From an uncultured Lachnospiraceae bacterium (GTDB taxonomy: Bacteria > Bacillota > Clostridia > Lachnospirales > Lachnospiraceae), in contig CAJUPT010000104.1 of the NCBI GenBank assembly GCA_910588405.1, positions 1-7,480 on the forward strand: a stretch of 7,480 bases of DNA, given 5' to 3'. This document shows positions 1 through 6,190 of this stretch, piece by piece (the stretch's first letter is position 1; each line of letters opens with the position of its first letter). The notes under the pieces were generated by a model, which saw only the letters and a list, made by a program, of their open reading frames with translations, searched no databases and had not been told where the DNA came from. Both the position numbers and the translations under genes were made by a program.

Positions 1-338
1 ATACTGTCCGCGCCAGGGAACAGGAATTGATGTGGAGATTCTATGAAGGGGTGAAGGATATTCCCGGTGTTATCATTTACGGCGACTTCACTTCCCGGGA
101 ACGCTGCCCCATTGTAACCCTGAATATCAGAGATTATGATTCTTCCGAAGTAAGCGACGAGCTTCTTATTACATATAATATCTCCACCCGTTCCGGCGGC
201 CACTGCGCGCCGCTTGCGCACCGGGCGCTTGGAACGGCGGAACAGGGAGCGGTCAGATTCAGCTTCTCTCACTACAATACGGAAAAGGAAGTGGATACTG
301 CCATACGGGCAGTAAAGGAACTTGCTGACGAAGAATAA
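1..338 (+). CDS. Cysteine desulfurase / class-V aminotransferase, 3' end only
   Basis: This is the C-terminal end (about 111 residues, reading frame from base 3) of a PLP-dependent cysteine desulfurase. The full enzyme would take sulfur or selenium from (seleno)cysteine as an enzyme-bound per(sel)sulfide. The active-site loop is visible as TRSGGHCAPLAHRALGT, with the catalytic Cys codon at 204-206. The HCAPLAHR form is typical of the EF2568-like desulfurase family (TIGR01977), which is known to co-occur with selenium genes. The downstream RFSFSHYNTEKEVD segment matches the usual C-terminal 'R.S...YNT..E' ending of class-V aminotransferases. The PLP-lysine half lies left of the window, so the true start cannot be seen; TTG 27 and ATG 30 are internal codons. 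It stands first in a same-strand run of selenium genes, 141 bases before yedE. Delivery of selenium rather than sulfur is inferred from context. Confidence 0.88.
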   Translation, partial: TVRAREQELMWRFYEGVKDIPGVIIYGDFTSRERCPIVTLNIRDYDSSEVSDELLITYNISTRSGGHCAPLAHRALGTAEQGAVRFSFSHYNTEKEVDTAIRAVKELADEE

Positions 339-370
339 AGATTCCCTTTGCGGAATTAAACTTCAGCGGA

Positions 371-450
371 AGTCCGGACTGACCCCGGAAGGATTTTCGG
401 ACACTTTTGTGGCCGGAAATTCTTCCGGATTCAGAGGGTCAGGGAGGACT
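371..450 (+). promoter_or_regulatory. Long, nearly perfect hairpin between the desulfurase gene and yedE
   Basis: The core is a 16-bp stem. The left arm 385-400 (CCGGAAGGATTTTCGG) pairs with 413-428 (CCGGAAATTCTTCCGG), with two G-U wobbles and no mismatch. The stem is capped by CAC-TTTT-GTG (402-411). After an unpaired stretch at 429-435 a lower stem forms between CTGACC (379-384) and GGTCAG (437-442), and an outer AGTCC/GGACT pair (371-375 with 446-450) is possible. No T-run follows, so it does not look like an intrinsic terminator. It ends 17 bases before the yedE ribosome-binding site. Possible roles are an mRNA stabiliser or processing site, a cis-regulatory leader, or a REP/MITE-like palindromic repeat. 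The structure is read directly from the sequence; the role is unknown. Confidence 0.6.
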
Positions 451-479
451 GTAGCGGAACTAATTTAGGAGGAATGAGT

Positions 480-1580
480 ATGAACTTAGCAGATTCAAAG
501 AAAAAGCTTGCGCTGGCAGGCCTGGGGTGCGGGCTTGTGGCGGCTTGCCTGGCCTTTTTCGGTAATCCGGCAAATATGGCGTTCTGTATCGCCTGTTTTG
601 TCCGTGACATGGCCGGCTCCCTGGGGATGCACCAGGCGGCGGCCGTCCAGTACGCAAGGCCGGAGATCGTCGGCCTGGTATGCGGCTCCTTTATCATTGC
701 GGTTGCCACAAAAGAATACCGCTCCGTGGCCGGTTCTTCGCCGCTGATCCGGTTTGTGCTGGGCATGGTAATTATGATCGGCTCCCTGGTATTTTTAGGC
801 TGTCCTTTGCGGATGGTGATCCGTATGTCGGCAGGCGACTTAAACGCATGGGTTGCCCTGATCGGGTTTATCCTGGGCGTTTCCACCGGCGCCTTCGCCC
901 TGAAACAGGGATTCAGCCTGGGACGCTCTCATGAAACAAACGCTGCCAGCGGCGTGGTACTGCCTGCCGTTATGGTGGGGATTCTGCTGCTGGCCGTATG
1001 CACCACTTTGCTTAAATTCAGCGAGTCAGGCCCCGGCAGCATGCATGCGCCCATCCTGCTCTCTTTAGGCGGCGGACTAATCTTCGGCGCTCTGGCACAG
1101 AAATCCAGGATGTGCTTCGCAGGCAGCATCCGCGACGTGGTTCTGATGAAAAACTTCGACCTGCTGACCGTTATTATCGGCCTGTTCGCCGTCATGCTGG
1201 TATACAATGTAGCCCGGGGCAAATTTATACTCGGCTTCAACACGCCCGGCGTAATCGCCCACTCCGAATTTTTATGGAATATCCTCGGCATGTACGCGGT
1301 CGGCTTCGCCGCCGTTTTGGCAGGCGGCTGTCCGTTACGCCAGCTGATCCTTGCGGGACAGGGTTCTTCCGACGCCGCAGTCACCGTGCTGGGATTGTTC
1401 TTCGGCGCCGCCCTCTGCCACAACCTGGGCCTGGCCGCCAGCGGAACTGCCCTGAACGCGGAGACAAAGGAACTGGTAGCCGGCGCCGTACCGATGAACG
1501 GCAAGGTGGCCTGTATCATCTGCATTATCGTATGCTTTGTGATCGCATTTACAAATAAGAGAAGAACCGGAAAACAGTGA
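480..1580 (+). CDS. yedE: YedE-family selenium/sulfur transport membrane protein
   Basis: This is a 366-residue polytopic membrane protein of the YeeE/YedE family, in the branch linked to selenium metabolism and thought to import a selenium or sulfur species. ATG 480 is chosen because AGGAGG (467-472) lies 7 bases upstream, whereas ATG 474 would leave only 1 base. The sequence is mostly hydrophobic helices, for example residues 10-27, 62-77, 89-106, 121-141, 159-178, 190-206, 227-243, 266-282, 299-315 and 341-357. Two halves repeat the same signature: FCIACFVRD (35-43) then GCPLR (107-111), and RMCFAGSIRD (210-219) then GGCPLR (282-287). These give conserved thiols C36, C39, C108, C212 and C284, consistent with passing Se or S along a chain of cysteines. 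The small thiol-carrier genes just downstream support a selenium role. The family is clear; the substrate is inferred. Confidence 0.88.
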   Translation: MNLADSKKKLALAGLGCGLVAACLAFFGNPANMAFCIACFVRDMAGSLGMHQAAAVQYARPEIVGLVCGSFIIAVATKEYRSVAGSSPLIRFVLGMVIMIGSLVFLGCPLRMVIRMSAGDLNAWVALIGFILGVSTGAFALKQGFSLGRSHETNAASGVVLPAVMVGILLLAVCTTLLKFSESGPGSMHAPILLSLGGGLIFGALAQKSRMCFAGSIRDVVLMKNFDLLTVIIGLFAVMLVYNVARGKFILGFNTPGVIAHSEFLWNILGMYAVGFAAVLAGGCPLRQLILAGQGSSDAAVTVLGLFFGAALCHNLGLAASGTALNAETKELVAGAVPMNGKVACIICIIVCFVIAFTNKRRTGKQ

Positions 1581-1643
1581 AATATCCTGCGGGATTAAAG
1601 AAAAAGGTTAAAAAAAATTTTATCCCCTGCCCTGGATATTCAC
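1577..1643 (+). other. Inverted-repeat structure spanning the yedE stop codon
   Basis: The last bases of yedE, GTGA-A-ATATCC (1577-1587), pair with GGATATTCAC (1634-1643) over ten base pairs, with one bulged A. Inside, GC-GGGAT (1589-1595) pairs with ATCCC-CT-GC (1622-1630), followed by short A/T pairing around an A-rich loop. No T-run follows, so a standard intrinsic terminator is not supported. It may protect the yedE 3' end or help separate yedE from the downstream small genes. The pairing is visible; the function is not known. Confidence 0.4.
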
Positions 1644-1661
1644 TGCAAAATATGGTATGAT
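1633..1661 (+). promoter_or_regulatory. Possible promoter for the TusA-like and DUF3343 genes
   Basis: A TGGATA box (1633-1638, 4 of 6 matches to TTGACA) is separated by 17 bases from TATGAT (1656-1661, 5 of 6 matches to TATAAT). Transcription would start near 1668 and give a leader of about 75 bases before the start codon at 1744. The -35 box overlaps the right arm of the preceding inverted repeat. The call rests on consensus only. Confidence 0.35.
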
Positions 1662-1713
1662 ACCGATTAAGCAAAAAACATATGTTGATGTTTTTTACAC
1701 CCACAGGTATCAT
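1657..1713 (+). promoter_or_regulatory. Nested hairpin in the leader of the TusA-like gene
   Basis: An outer 8-bp stem pairs ATGATACC (1657-1664) with GGTATCAT (1706-1713). An inner 9-bp stem pairs AAAAAACAT (1673-1681) with ATGTTTTTT (1688-1696) around a six-base loop. Both stems are perfect. The T-rich inner arm recalls a weak attenuator, but the stem is AT-only, which is unusual for an intrinsic terminator. The right arm ends about 13 bases before the ribosome-binding site of the next gene. Confidence 0.4.
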
Positions 1714-1743
1714 AAATATCCCTATGAAAGAAGGTATTATGAT

Positions 1744-1947
1744 ATGAAAGAAATCGACGCAAGAGGACTTTCCTGTCCCGAACCCCTTATGCTGACCGCC
1801 GAGGCGCTGAAACATGCCGACGGCCCTGTCAGGGTGCTGGTCAGCGAGGCCCATCAGAGAACCAATGTGGAGAAATATGCCAAGGATCACGGCAAAAAAG
1901 CCACCACAACGGAAAAGGGATCGGAATTTGAAATTGTAATTGAGTGA
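1744..1947 (+). CDS. yedF: TusA/SirA-like small sulfur or selenium carrier (YedF-like)
   Basis: This 67-residue protein is about the size of a single TusA/SirA domain. The N-terminus reads IDARGLSCPEPLM, the hallmark 'D..GL.CP.P' motif, with the persulfide/perselenide-carrying Cys at position 11 (codon 1774-1776). The rest fits the small beta-alpha-beta fold, including VRVLVSE and a basic middle (EKYAKDHGKK). The start at 1744 is supported by GAAAGAAGG (1726-1734) nine bases upstream. An in-frame ATG at 1657 would add 29 residues before the conserved domain, so it is rejected. Selenium-locus YedF proteins are often longer, with a second domain; this one is the TusA-like domain alone, followed 15 bases later by a separate DUF3343 gene. 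It probably hands Se or S between the desulfurase or transporter and a downstream acceptor; the specific partner is inferred from position. Confidence 0.85.
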   Translation: MKEIDARGLSCPEPLMLTAEALKHADGPVRVLVSEAHQRTNVEKYAKDHGKKATTTEKGSEFEIVIE

Positions 1948-1962
1948 ATTTGTGTGTAAATT

Positions 1963-2199
1963 ATGAGAAAAAAAGAATTAAAGCTGGTTGTGACCTTCCA
2001 CACCACCGCCGACGCGATGGCCATGGAAAAAGCCTGCAAAAAAGAAAATGCCCCGGGGCGGCTGATTCCCGTCCCCAGGGCAATTTCCGCCGGCTGCGGC
2101 CTGGCCTGGTGCGCCGGACCGGAAACCCGGGATATTTTAAGGCAGCTGATGGAGCGCACGGGCATAGAAGAACAGGATATCCATGAATGTATGGTATAA
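1963..2199 (+). CDS. DUF3343 (putative Se/S carrier-like) protein
   Basis: This 78-residue protein matches the DUF3343 family, described as putative Se/S carrier-like (PF11823). The diagnostic features are FHTTADAMAMEKACK near the N-terminus, GRLIPVPRAISAGCGLAW (residues 32-49), and a further Cys at 50, which together give a CGLAWC thiol pair at 45 and 50. The start at 1963 is the first in-frame ATG after a stop at 1957-1959. No clear Shine-Dalgarno is visible in the 15-base gap after the TusA-like gene, which suggests translational coupling. It probably binds or passes reduced selenium or sulfur in the cytoplasm alongside the TusA-like protein. There is no signal peptide or membrane segment. 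The exact biochemical step is not known. The stop codon overlaps a TATAAT that may serve selC. Confidence 0.85.
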   Translation: MRKKELKLVVTFHTTADAMAMEKACKKENAPGRLIPVPRAISAGCGLAWCAGPETRDILRQLMERTGIEEQDIHECMV

Positions 2200-2200
2200 T
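2192..2200 (+). promoter_or_regulatory. Extended -10 element overlapping the DUF3343 stop codon
   Basis: TGGTATAAT fits the extended -10 pattern TGnTATAAT and contains the TAA stop of the preceding gene. No convincing -35 box lies 16-18 bases upstream. It could drive selC with a leader of about 40 bases. The match may also be chance in an AT-rich gene end. Confidence 0.3.
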
Positions 2201-2202
2201 AC

Positions 2203-2231
2203 TTTACTTCTATCCCGATTTATGGTATTCT
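2203..2231 (+). promoter_or_regulatory. Possible selC promoter
   Basis: TTTACT (2203-2208, 4 of 6 to TTGACA) is 17 bases from TATTCT (2226-2231, 4 of 6 to TATAAT), and the -10 is preceded by TGG, the extended -10 feature. The predicted start near 2238 lies about ten bases before the tRNA 5' end at 2248, a sensible distance for a tRNA promoter. The evidence is consensus and spacing only. Confidence 0.42.
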
Positions 2232-2247
2232 GATAAAAGACTTTTAT

Positions 2248-2344
2248 GGGGGTAGATGGGCGCTGGTGTGTCTCACGGTCTTCAAAACCGCTGTGAGGGG
2301 TTAAGAGCCTCTCAGGTGAGTTCGATTCTCACGTACCCTCGCCA
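2248..2344 (+). tRNA. selC: tRNA-Sec (anticodon UCA), selenocysteine tRNA
   Basis: This selenocysteine tRNA is charged with serine, converted to selenocysteine by SelA, and decodes UGA with SelB. It is 97 bases long including an encoded CCA (2342-2344) and discriminator G (2341). Read directly: acceptor GGGGGTAG (2248-2255) with GTACCCTC (2333-2340); a six-pair D-stem GGGCGC/GTGTCT with a four-base TGGT loop; anticodon loop CTTCAAA with TCA at 2282-2284; a long variable arm TGAGGGG/CCTCTCA (2294-2300 with 2308-2314); and a T-arm GTGAG-TTCGATT-CTCAC (2316-2332). The long D-stem, long variable arm and eight-position acceptor are the diagnostic bacterial tRNA-Sec features. Two oddities are a G-G opposition at the eighth acceptor position (2255 and 2333) and an A-C opposition at the outer pair of the anticodon stem (2275 and 2291). 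It lies 23 bases before selA. Confidence 0.95.
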
Positions 2345-2367
2345 GAAAAAAGAAAGAAAAACCGAAT

Positions 2368-3864
2368 ATGAATATGGATCATAAAAAAGAGAGGCTGCGC
2401 TCTCTTTACAAAGTAGACGAGGTGCTTCAGGACGAGTGCCTTGTTTTTTTTAAAAACCGCCTTCCCCACTCTCTGATCGCAGACTGTGTGCGGGAGGAAA
2501 TCGAACTTCTGCGGACTGCCATTCTCCATGATGAGAACTGCCCTGACGCCCTGACGGACAAACAGTTATTTCTGGATCAGGTCATCCGGCGCATCAGGGC
2601 CAAATCCATGCCCAGCCTCCGCCCTGTCATCAACGCCACGGGAACGGTGCTCCACACCAACCTTGGGCGCGCCCTGCTGGGAAAAGACGCCATGGAGCAT
2701 GCGGCCAGATGCGCCTGCTCCTACTCCACCCTGGAATATGACCTGAAAGCCGGCAGACGGGGCTCCCGCCATGACCATGTGGAGCGCCTGATCTGTAAAG
2801 TAACCGGCGCCGAGGCGGCTATGGCGGTAAATAATAACGCCGCCGCTACCATGCTGGTGCTGTCCGCCATGGCCGCCGGCGGGGAGGTCATCGTCTCCCG
2901 GGGCGAGCTGGTGGAAATCGGCGGCTCCTTCCGGATTCCGGATATTATGAGCTTAAGCGGCGCTGTTTTAAGGGAAGTGGGGACTACCAATAAAACCCAT
3001 CTGTACGACTATGTCAATGCCATCCGGCAAAAAGCACCGCAGGCACAGGTTTGTTTTGCCGGATACTCCGCCGCCAAAACGCCTTCATCATGCGAGGCTC
3101 CTGGCGGGCAGGGATTCCCTTACACCGCCGCTCTGATGAAGGTACACACCAGCAATTACCGGATTCACGGCTTTGCGGAGGATGTGGGGCTTTCAGAGCT
3201 GCGAAAGCTGGGCGACCAGCACCATCTCCCTGTCATCTACGATATGGGAAACGGGCTTCTGACGGATTTAAAGGACTGCAAAATATTTGAACCCACAGTG
3301 CCCGACGCCGTCAAAGCCGGAGCCGATATCGTACTGTTCAGCGGCGACAAGCTGTTGGGCGGCCCCCAGGCCGGTATTATCATAGGAAAGAAAACCTATA
3401 TCGACCGGATGAAACGCCATCCCCTGGCCCGGGTGGTACGGATTGACAAAATGACGCTGGCTGCGCTGGAAACTCTGTTTTTTGACTATCAGGACATGGA
3501 AAAAGCCAGAGAGCGTGTCCCTGCCCTGCAGATGCTGACCTGCTCTAAAGAAAGCCTTTACGCGAAAGCGGTAAGACTGCAAACCTGCCTTACCCAGTCC
3601 GGATTGTCCGACCGGTTCCATGTAACGATCCGCTCCTGCCAGGATTTTGTGGGCGGCGGCTCCGCCCCCGATACGCTGCTGGAAGGATATGCGGTCACTC
3701 TGGATTCCGACACCATTTCCACAGAAGCGCTGGAGCGCCGTCTGCGGGAAAATGACATCCCCATTATCGTCCATATATGCCAAGATCAGATCTGGCTCCA
3801 TATGCGGACGGTTCAGGAGGAAGAAATAGAACTGCTTGCCGACGGGATTTTACAAAGCAGCTAA
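2368..3864 (+). CDS. selA: L-seryl-tRNA(Sec) selenium transferase
   Basis: SelA is the PLP-dependent enzyme that converts seryl-tRNA-Sec to selenocysteyl-tRNA-Sec using selenophosphate; bacterial SelA acts as a large ring oligomer. The protein has 498 residues against roughly 460-470 usually. Visible signatures are LRPVINATGTVLHTNLGRA near residues 84-102, AVNNNAAATML, GTTNKTHL, KVHTSNYRI, and FSGDKLLGGPQAG with the PLP lysine at position 328 (codon 3349-3351). The C-terminal domain shows VGGGSAPDT and the closing IWLHMRTVQEEEIELL. The extra length is explained by an insertion of about 29 residues (about 223-251) between the DYVNAI segment and ALMKVHTSNY. The first ATG at 2368 lacks a strong Shine-Dalgarno; only a purine-rich AAAGAAAGAAA precedes it, and a second ATG at 2374 is also possible. 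It follows selC closely and is probably co-transcribed with it. Confidence 0.95.
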   Translation: MNMDHKKERLRSLYKVDEVLQDECLVFFKNRLPHSLIADCVREEIELLRTAILHDENCPDALTDKQLFLDQVIRRIRAKSMPSLRPVINATGTVLHTNLGRALLGKDAMEHAARCACSYSTLEYDLKAGRRGSRHDHVERLICKVTGAEAAMAVNNNAAATMLVLSAMAAGGEVIVSRGELVEIGGSFRIPDIMSLSGAVLREVGTTNKTHLYDYVNAIRQKAPQAQVCFAGYSAAKTPSSCEAPGGQGFPYTAALMKVHTSNYRIHGFAEDVGLSELRKLGDQHHLPVIYDMGNGLLTDLKDCKIFEPTVPDAVKAGADIVLFSGDKLLGGPQAGIIIGKKTYIDRMKRHPLARVVRIDKMTLAALETLFFDYQDMEKARERVPALQMLTCSKESLYAKAVRLQTCLTQSGLSDRFHVTIRSCQDFVGGGSAPDTLLEGYAVTLDSDTISTEALERRLRENDIPIIVHICQDQIWLHMRTVQEEEIELLADGILQSS

Positions 3865-4028
3865 TGAATGGCATCAGAGATCCCTCTGTTTTGTCAGATT
3901 CATGGCAATACCGGACGCAGCAGGCACACAAATCGCCACAGAATCACAAATAGATTGAAAAAAGCTTCGGACAAACTCCCAGATACACGACACTGCCCAT
4001 CCATCATCTGTGTCAGAAAGAGGAACCC

Positions 4029-5936
4029 ATGCAAAATATCATTATCGGCACCGCCGGCCATATCGACCACGGAAAAACCTGTCTGATTAAAGCGCTGACC
4101 GGCACGGACACCGACCGGTTAAAAGAAGAAAAGAAACGGGGCATTACCATTGAATGCGGCTTTGCCCGGCTGGAAAGCGGCGACGAGGATATCAAAATCG
4201 GTATTATCGACGTTCCCGGCCATGAAAAGTTTATCAAAAATATGCTGGCGGGCATCGGCGGCATCGATTTCGTGCTGCTGGTTATCGCCGCCGACGAGGG
4301 CATTATGCCCCAGACCAGAGAGCACATGGATATCCTGAAGCTGCTGGATATTCAGCATGGCTTTGTGGTTCTGACCAAATGCGACAACTGCGAGGAGGAC
4401 TGGATCGAACTGGTCAAAGAGGAAATTTCCGAATATGTGAAAGACAGTTTTCTGGAGCACTCTCCCATCTTCGCCGTGTCCTCCCATACCGGCGACGGCA
4501 TCGAAGAACTGCGGGAAGAAATCTTAAAGGCGATCCGGACGCTGCCGGCTCACGATAATGACCCCGACGCTTTCCGCCTTCCCATCGACAGGGTGTTCAC
4601 CATGAAGGGACACGGCACGGTAATCACCGGAACCCTGGTGGAGGGAAGCTGCAAAACCGGCGACGAAATCGTGCTGATGCCGGAGGAAATCCCGGCGAAA
4701 ATCCGGGGCATCCAGGTATACGGACAGGATGCCGACTATGCCTTTGCGGGGCAGCGGACGGCGCTGAACCTTACCGTAAAAAAAGAAACCGTCGAACGGG
4801 GCTTCGTGGCCGCCCGTCCCGGTTCCATGCTCCAAACCTATATGGTGGACGTGCGCCTGTACCTGCTGGAAACCACCGGCCGTACCGTTCTGAACAACAG
4901 CCGGGTTCATTTCTACTACGGCTCCGACGAGGCCGTAGGCAGGGTGATTTTACTCGACCGGGACGAGCTGCTGCCGGGAGAGACGGCTTATGTCCAGCTT
5001 CGCTTTGAGCGGAAAATCGCTTTAAAACGGCTTGATTACTTTGCGATCCGCTTCTACTCTCCGATGGAAACCATCGGCGGCGGCATCGTCCTGGACGCCA
5101 GTCCCAGGCGGCATAAACGGAACCAGGAGGCAGTGCTTGCATCCCTGCGGATCAAAGATACCGGAACCAGAGAGGAACTGCTGGAAAAATTTCTGGAGGA
5201 GGAAAGCCAGGTATTCCCGGATATCAATTATCTGGCCTTAAAAACCAATCTTCCCCCGGCCGATACCGCAGCGATTCTGAAAAAATTAAAGGGCACCGGA
5301 CGGGTTCTGGAAATCGGGAAGGATTTATTTCTCCATCAGACTTTTTATGACGGCATCCCTCCCTTTATCACAGATATCCTGGAAGCCTTCCATAAGGCGA
5401 ACGCATTGACCGAAGGGCTCTCCAAAGAGGAAGTAAAAAGCAGGCTGGCCTCTAAGCTGTACGGCGCCGACGCAAAAAAGATCGACAGGCTGTATGATTA
5501 TCTGATTCAGAAGAAGCTGATCAAGGAAAAGGACGGCCTGACCTCTCTCTATGCCTTTGTGCCGAAACACAGCACGGATAACAAGCAGGAGGTGCAGACA
5601 CTTCTGCAATTATACCGGGACGCCGGTTTTGCCATGCCGAAAACCGACAACGTTATTCAGAACAGCAAAAACGCCAAAGTCACCCGGCAGCTGCTGGACA
5701 AGCTGGTAAAGGACGGGGAGCTGGTGAAAATCACCCCTGCCTACTATATGCACAAGGACTGCTATGAAAACGCCCTGGGGCTTTTAAAAGCCCATATCCA
5801 AAAGAATGGAAGCATCACACTGGCGGAATACCGGACGATTATGGACAGCTCAAGAAAGTATACCCAGATGGTTCTGGAATATTTTGACAGTAAGCGGATT
5901 ACGAAGCTGGCGGATGAGAAGCGGACGCTGGTGTAA
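4029..5936 (+). CDS. selB: Selenocysteine-specific translation elongation factor
   Basis: SelB is the GTPase that binds selenocysteyl-tRNA-Sec and the SECIS hairpin in mRNA and delivers Sec at UGA. The protein has 635 residues, close to the usual 610-640. The N-terminal EF-Tu-like G domain shows G1 GHIDHGKT (residues 10-17), switch I RGITIECGFA (38-47), G3 DVPGHE (61-66), G4 TKCD (116-119) and G5 near SS (151-152). Domain II begins around residue 178 with PIDRVFTMKGHGTVITGTLV. The C-terminal third, from about 375, fits the winged-helix repeats that bind SECIS RNA, ending with the final one at ENALGLLKAHIQKNGSITLA and its SRKYTQMVLEYFD helix. ATG 4029 has AAGAGGA (4018-4024) four bases upstream. 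The gene follows selA after a 164-base gap with no clear gene, promoter or terminator, so co-transcription with selA is likely but not certain. Confidence 0.95.
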   Translation: MQNIIIGTAGHIDHGKTCLIKALTGTDTDRLKEEKKRGITIECGFARLESGDEDIKIGIIDVPGHEKFIKNMLAGIGGIDFVLLVIAADEGIMPQTREHMDILKLLDIQHGFVVLTKCDNCEEDWIELVKEEISEYVKDSFLEHSPIFAVSSHTGDGIEELREEILKAIRTLPAHDNDPDAFRLPIDRVFTMKGHGTVITGTLVEGSCKTGDEIVLMPEEIPAKIRGIQVYGQDADYAFAGQRTALNLTVKKETVERGFVAARPGSMLQTYMVDVRLYLLETTGRTVLNNSRVHFYYGSDEAVGRVILLDRDELLPGETAYVQLRFERKIALKRLDYFAIRFYSPMETIGGGIVLDASPRRHKRNQEAVLASLRIKDTGTREELLEKFLEEESQVFPDINYLALKTNLPPADTAAILKKLKGTGRVLEIGKDLFLHQTFYDGIPPFITDILEAFHKANALTEGLSKEEVKSRLASKLYGADAKKIDRLYDYLIQKKLIKEKDGLTSLYAFVPKHSTDNKQEVQTLLQLYRDAGFAMPKTDNVIQNSKNAKVTRQLLDKLVKDGELVKITPAYYMHKDCYENALGLLKAHIQKNGSITLAEYRTIMDSSRKYTQMVLEYFDSKRITKLADEKRTLV

Positions 5937-6190
5937 AACAGAGATTATGAACAGTTTAGTAAAGAAATGCTGAATCAGATTAGCACGCTGATCCCCTATG
6001 ATCAGGGACGTTTATATTTGATAACAATAAAACAAGAGAATCCATTGAAAACCTGACAGACGCCGAACATCTCTATTATCAGCGTGACATTCGCCAGCCC
6101 GAAATCCACAAGCGCCCCAAGCCTCTGCGTAACAGTGTCGCCCATTGCCGCCAGCCCAATCCTCCAGCCATCAGGTTTTCTGTACTATAA
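5937..6190 (+). pseudogene. Possible frameshifted coding remnant after selB
   Basis: Immediately after the selB stop, an open frame reads DYEQFSKEMLNQISTLIPYD and then QGRLY up to about 6017. Switching by one base, the next frame (6017-6190) continues FDNNKTRESIENLTDAEHLY and stays open to a TAA at 6188-6190. The joined reading looks protein-like, and the 'IPYDQGRLYF.DNN' stretch resembles the N-terminal region of some LuxR-type regulators as remembered, which could not be tested here. There is no start codon with a ribosome-binding site and no helix-turn-helix. The later part (HKRPKPLRN onward) looks less natural. A minus-strand reading in the same stretch is also open, so coding strand and identity are uncertain. 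Confidence 0.3.

Noticed and set aside
385..428. The long hairpin as an intrinsic terminator
   Set aside because: The bases after it are ATTCAGAGGG, with no T-run.
474..479. ATG at 474 as the yedE start
   Set aside because: It would leave only one base after the AGGAGG; ATG 480 has a seven-base gap and gives the same protein minus two residues.
929..1525. Long open frame on the minus strand inside yedE
   Set aside because: It lies opposite a well-recognised membrane gene, has no family resemblance, and is explained by GC-rich codon use.
1657..1743. N-terminal extension of the TusA-like protein from ATG 1657
   Set aside because: The added residues lie before the conserved domain, overlap the leader hairpins and a likely -10 box, and lack a ribosome-binding site, whereas ATG 1744 has a good one.
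1945..1959. TGA ending the TusA-like gene as a selenocysteine codon
   Set aside because: Readthrough would add only three residues before TAA, the domain is already complete, and no convincing SECIS hairpin follows at the right distance.
2248..2344. selC as an integration site for a mobile element
   Set aside because: selC is followed directly by an intact selA, with no integrase and no duplicated tRNA 3' end in the window.
3268..3801. Minus-strand open frame inside selA
   Set aside because: It is a shadow of selA; the + strand frame carries the SelA motifs.
3868..4086. Small + strand open frame in the selA-selB gap
   Set aside because: It overlaps the first 58 bases of selB in another frame, lacks a ribosome-binding site, and its translation is low-complexity and basic with no family signature.
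6010..6190. Minus-strand reading containing GLAAMGDTVTQRLGALVDF
   Set aside because: It is open and somewhat hydrophobic but has no start with a ribosome-binding site and no recognised family; it is kept only as a competing explanation for the remnant after selB.
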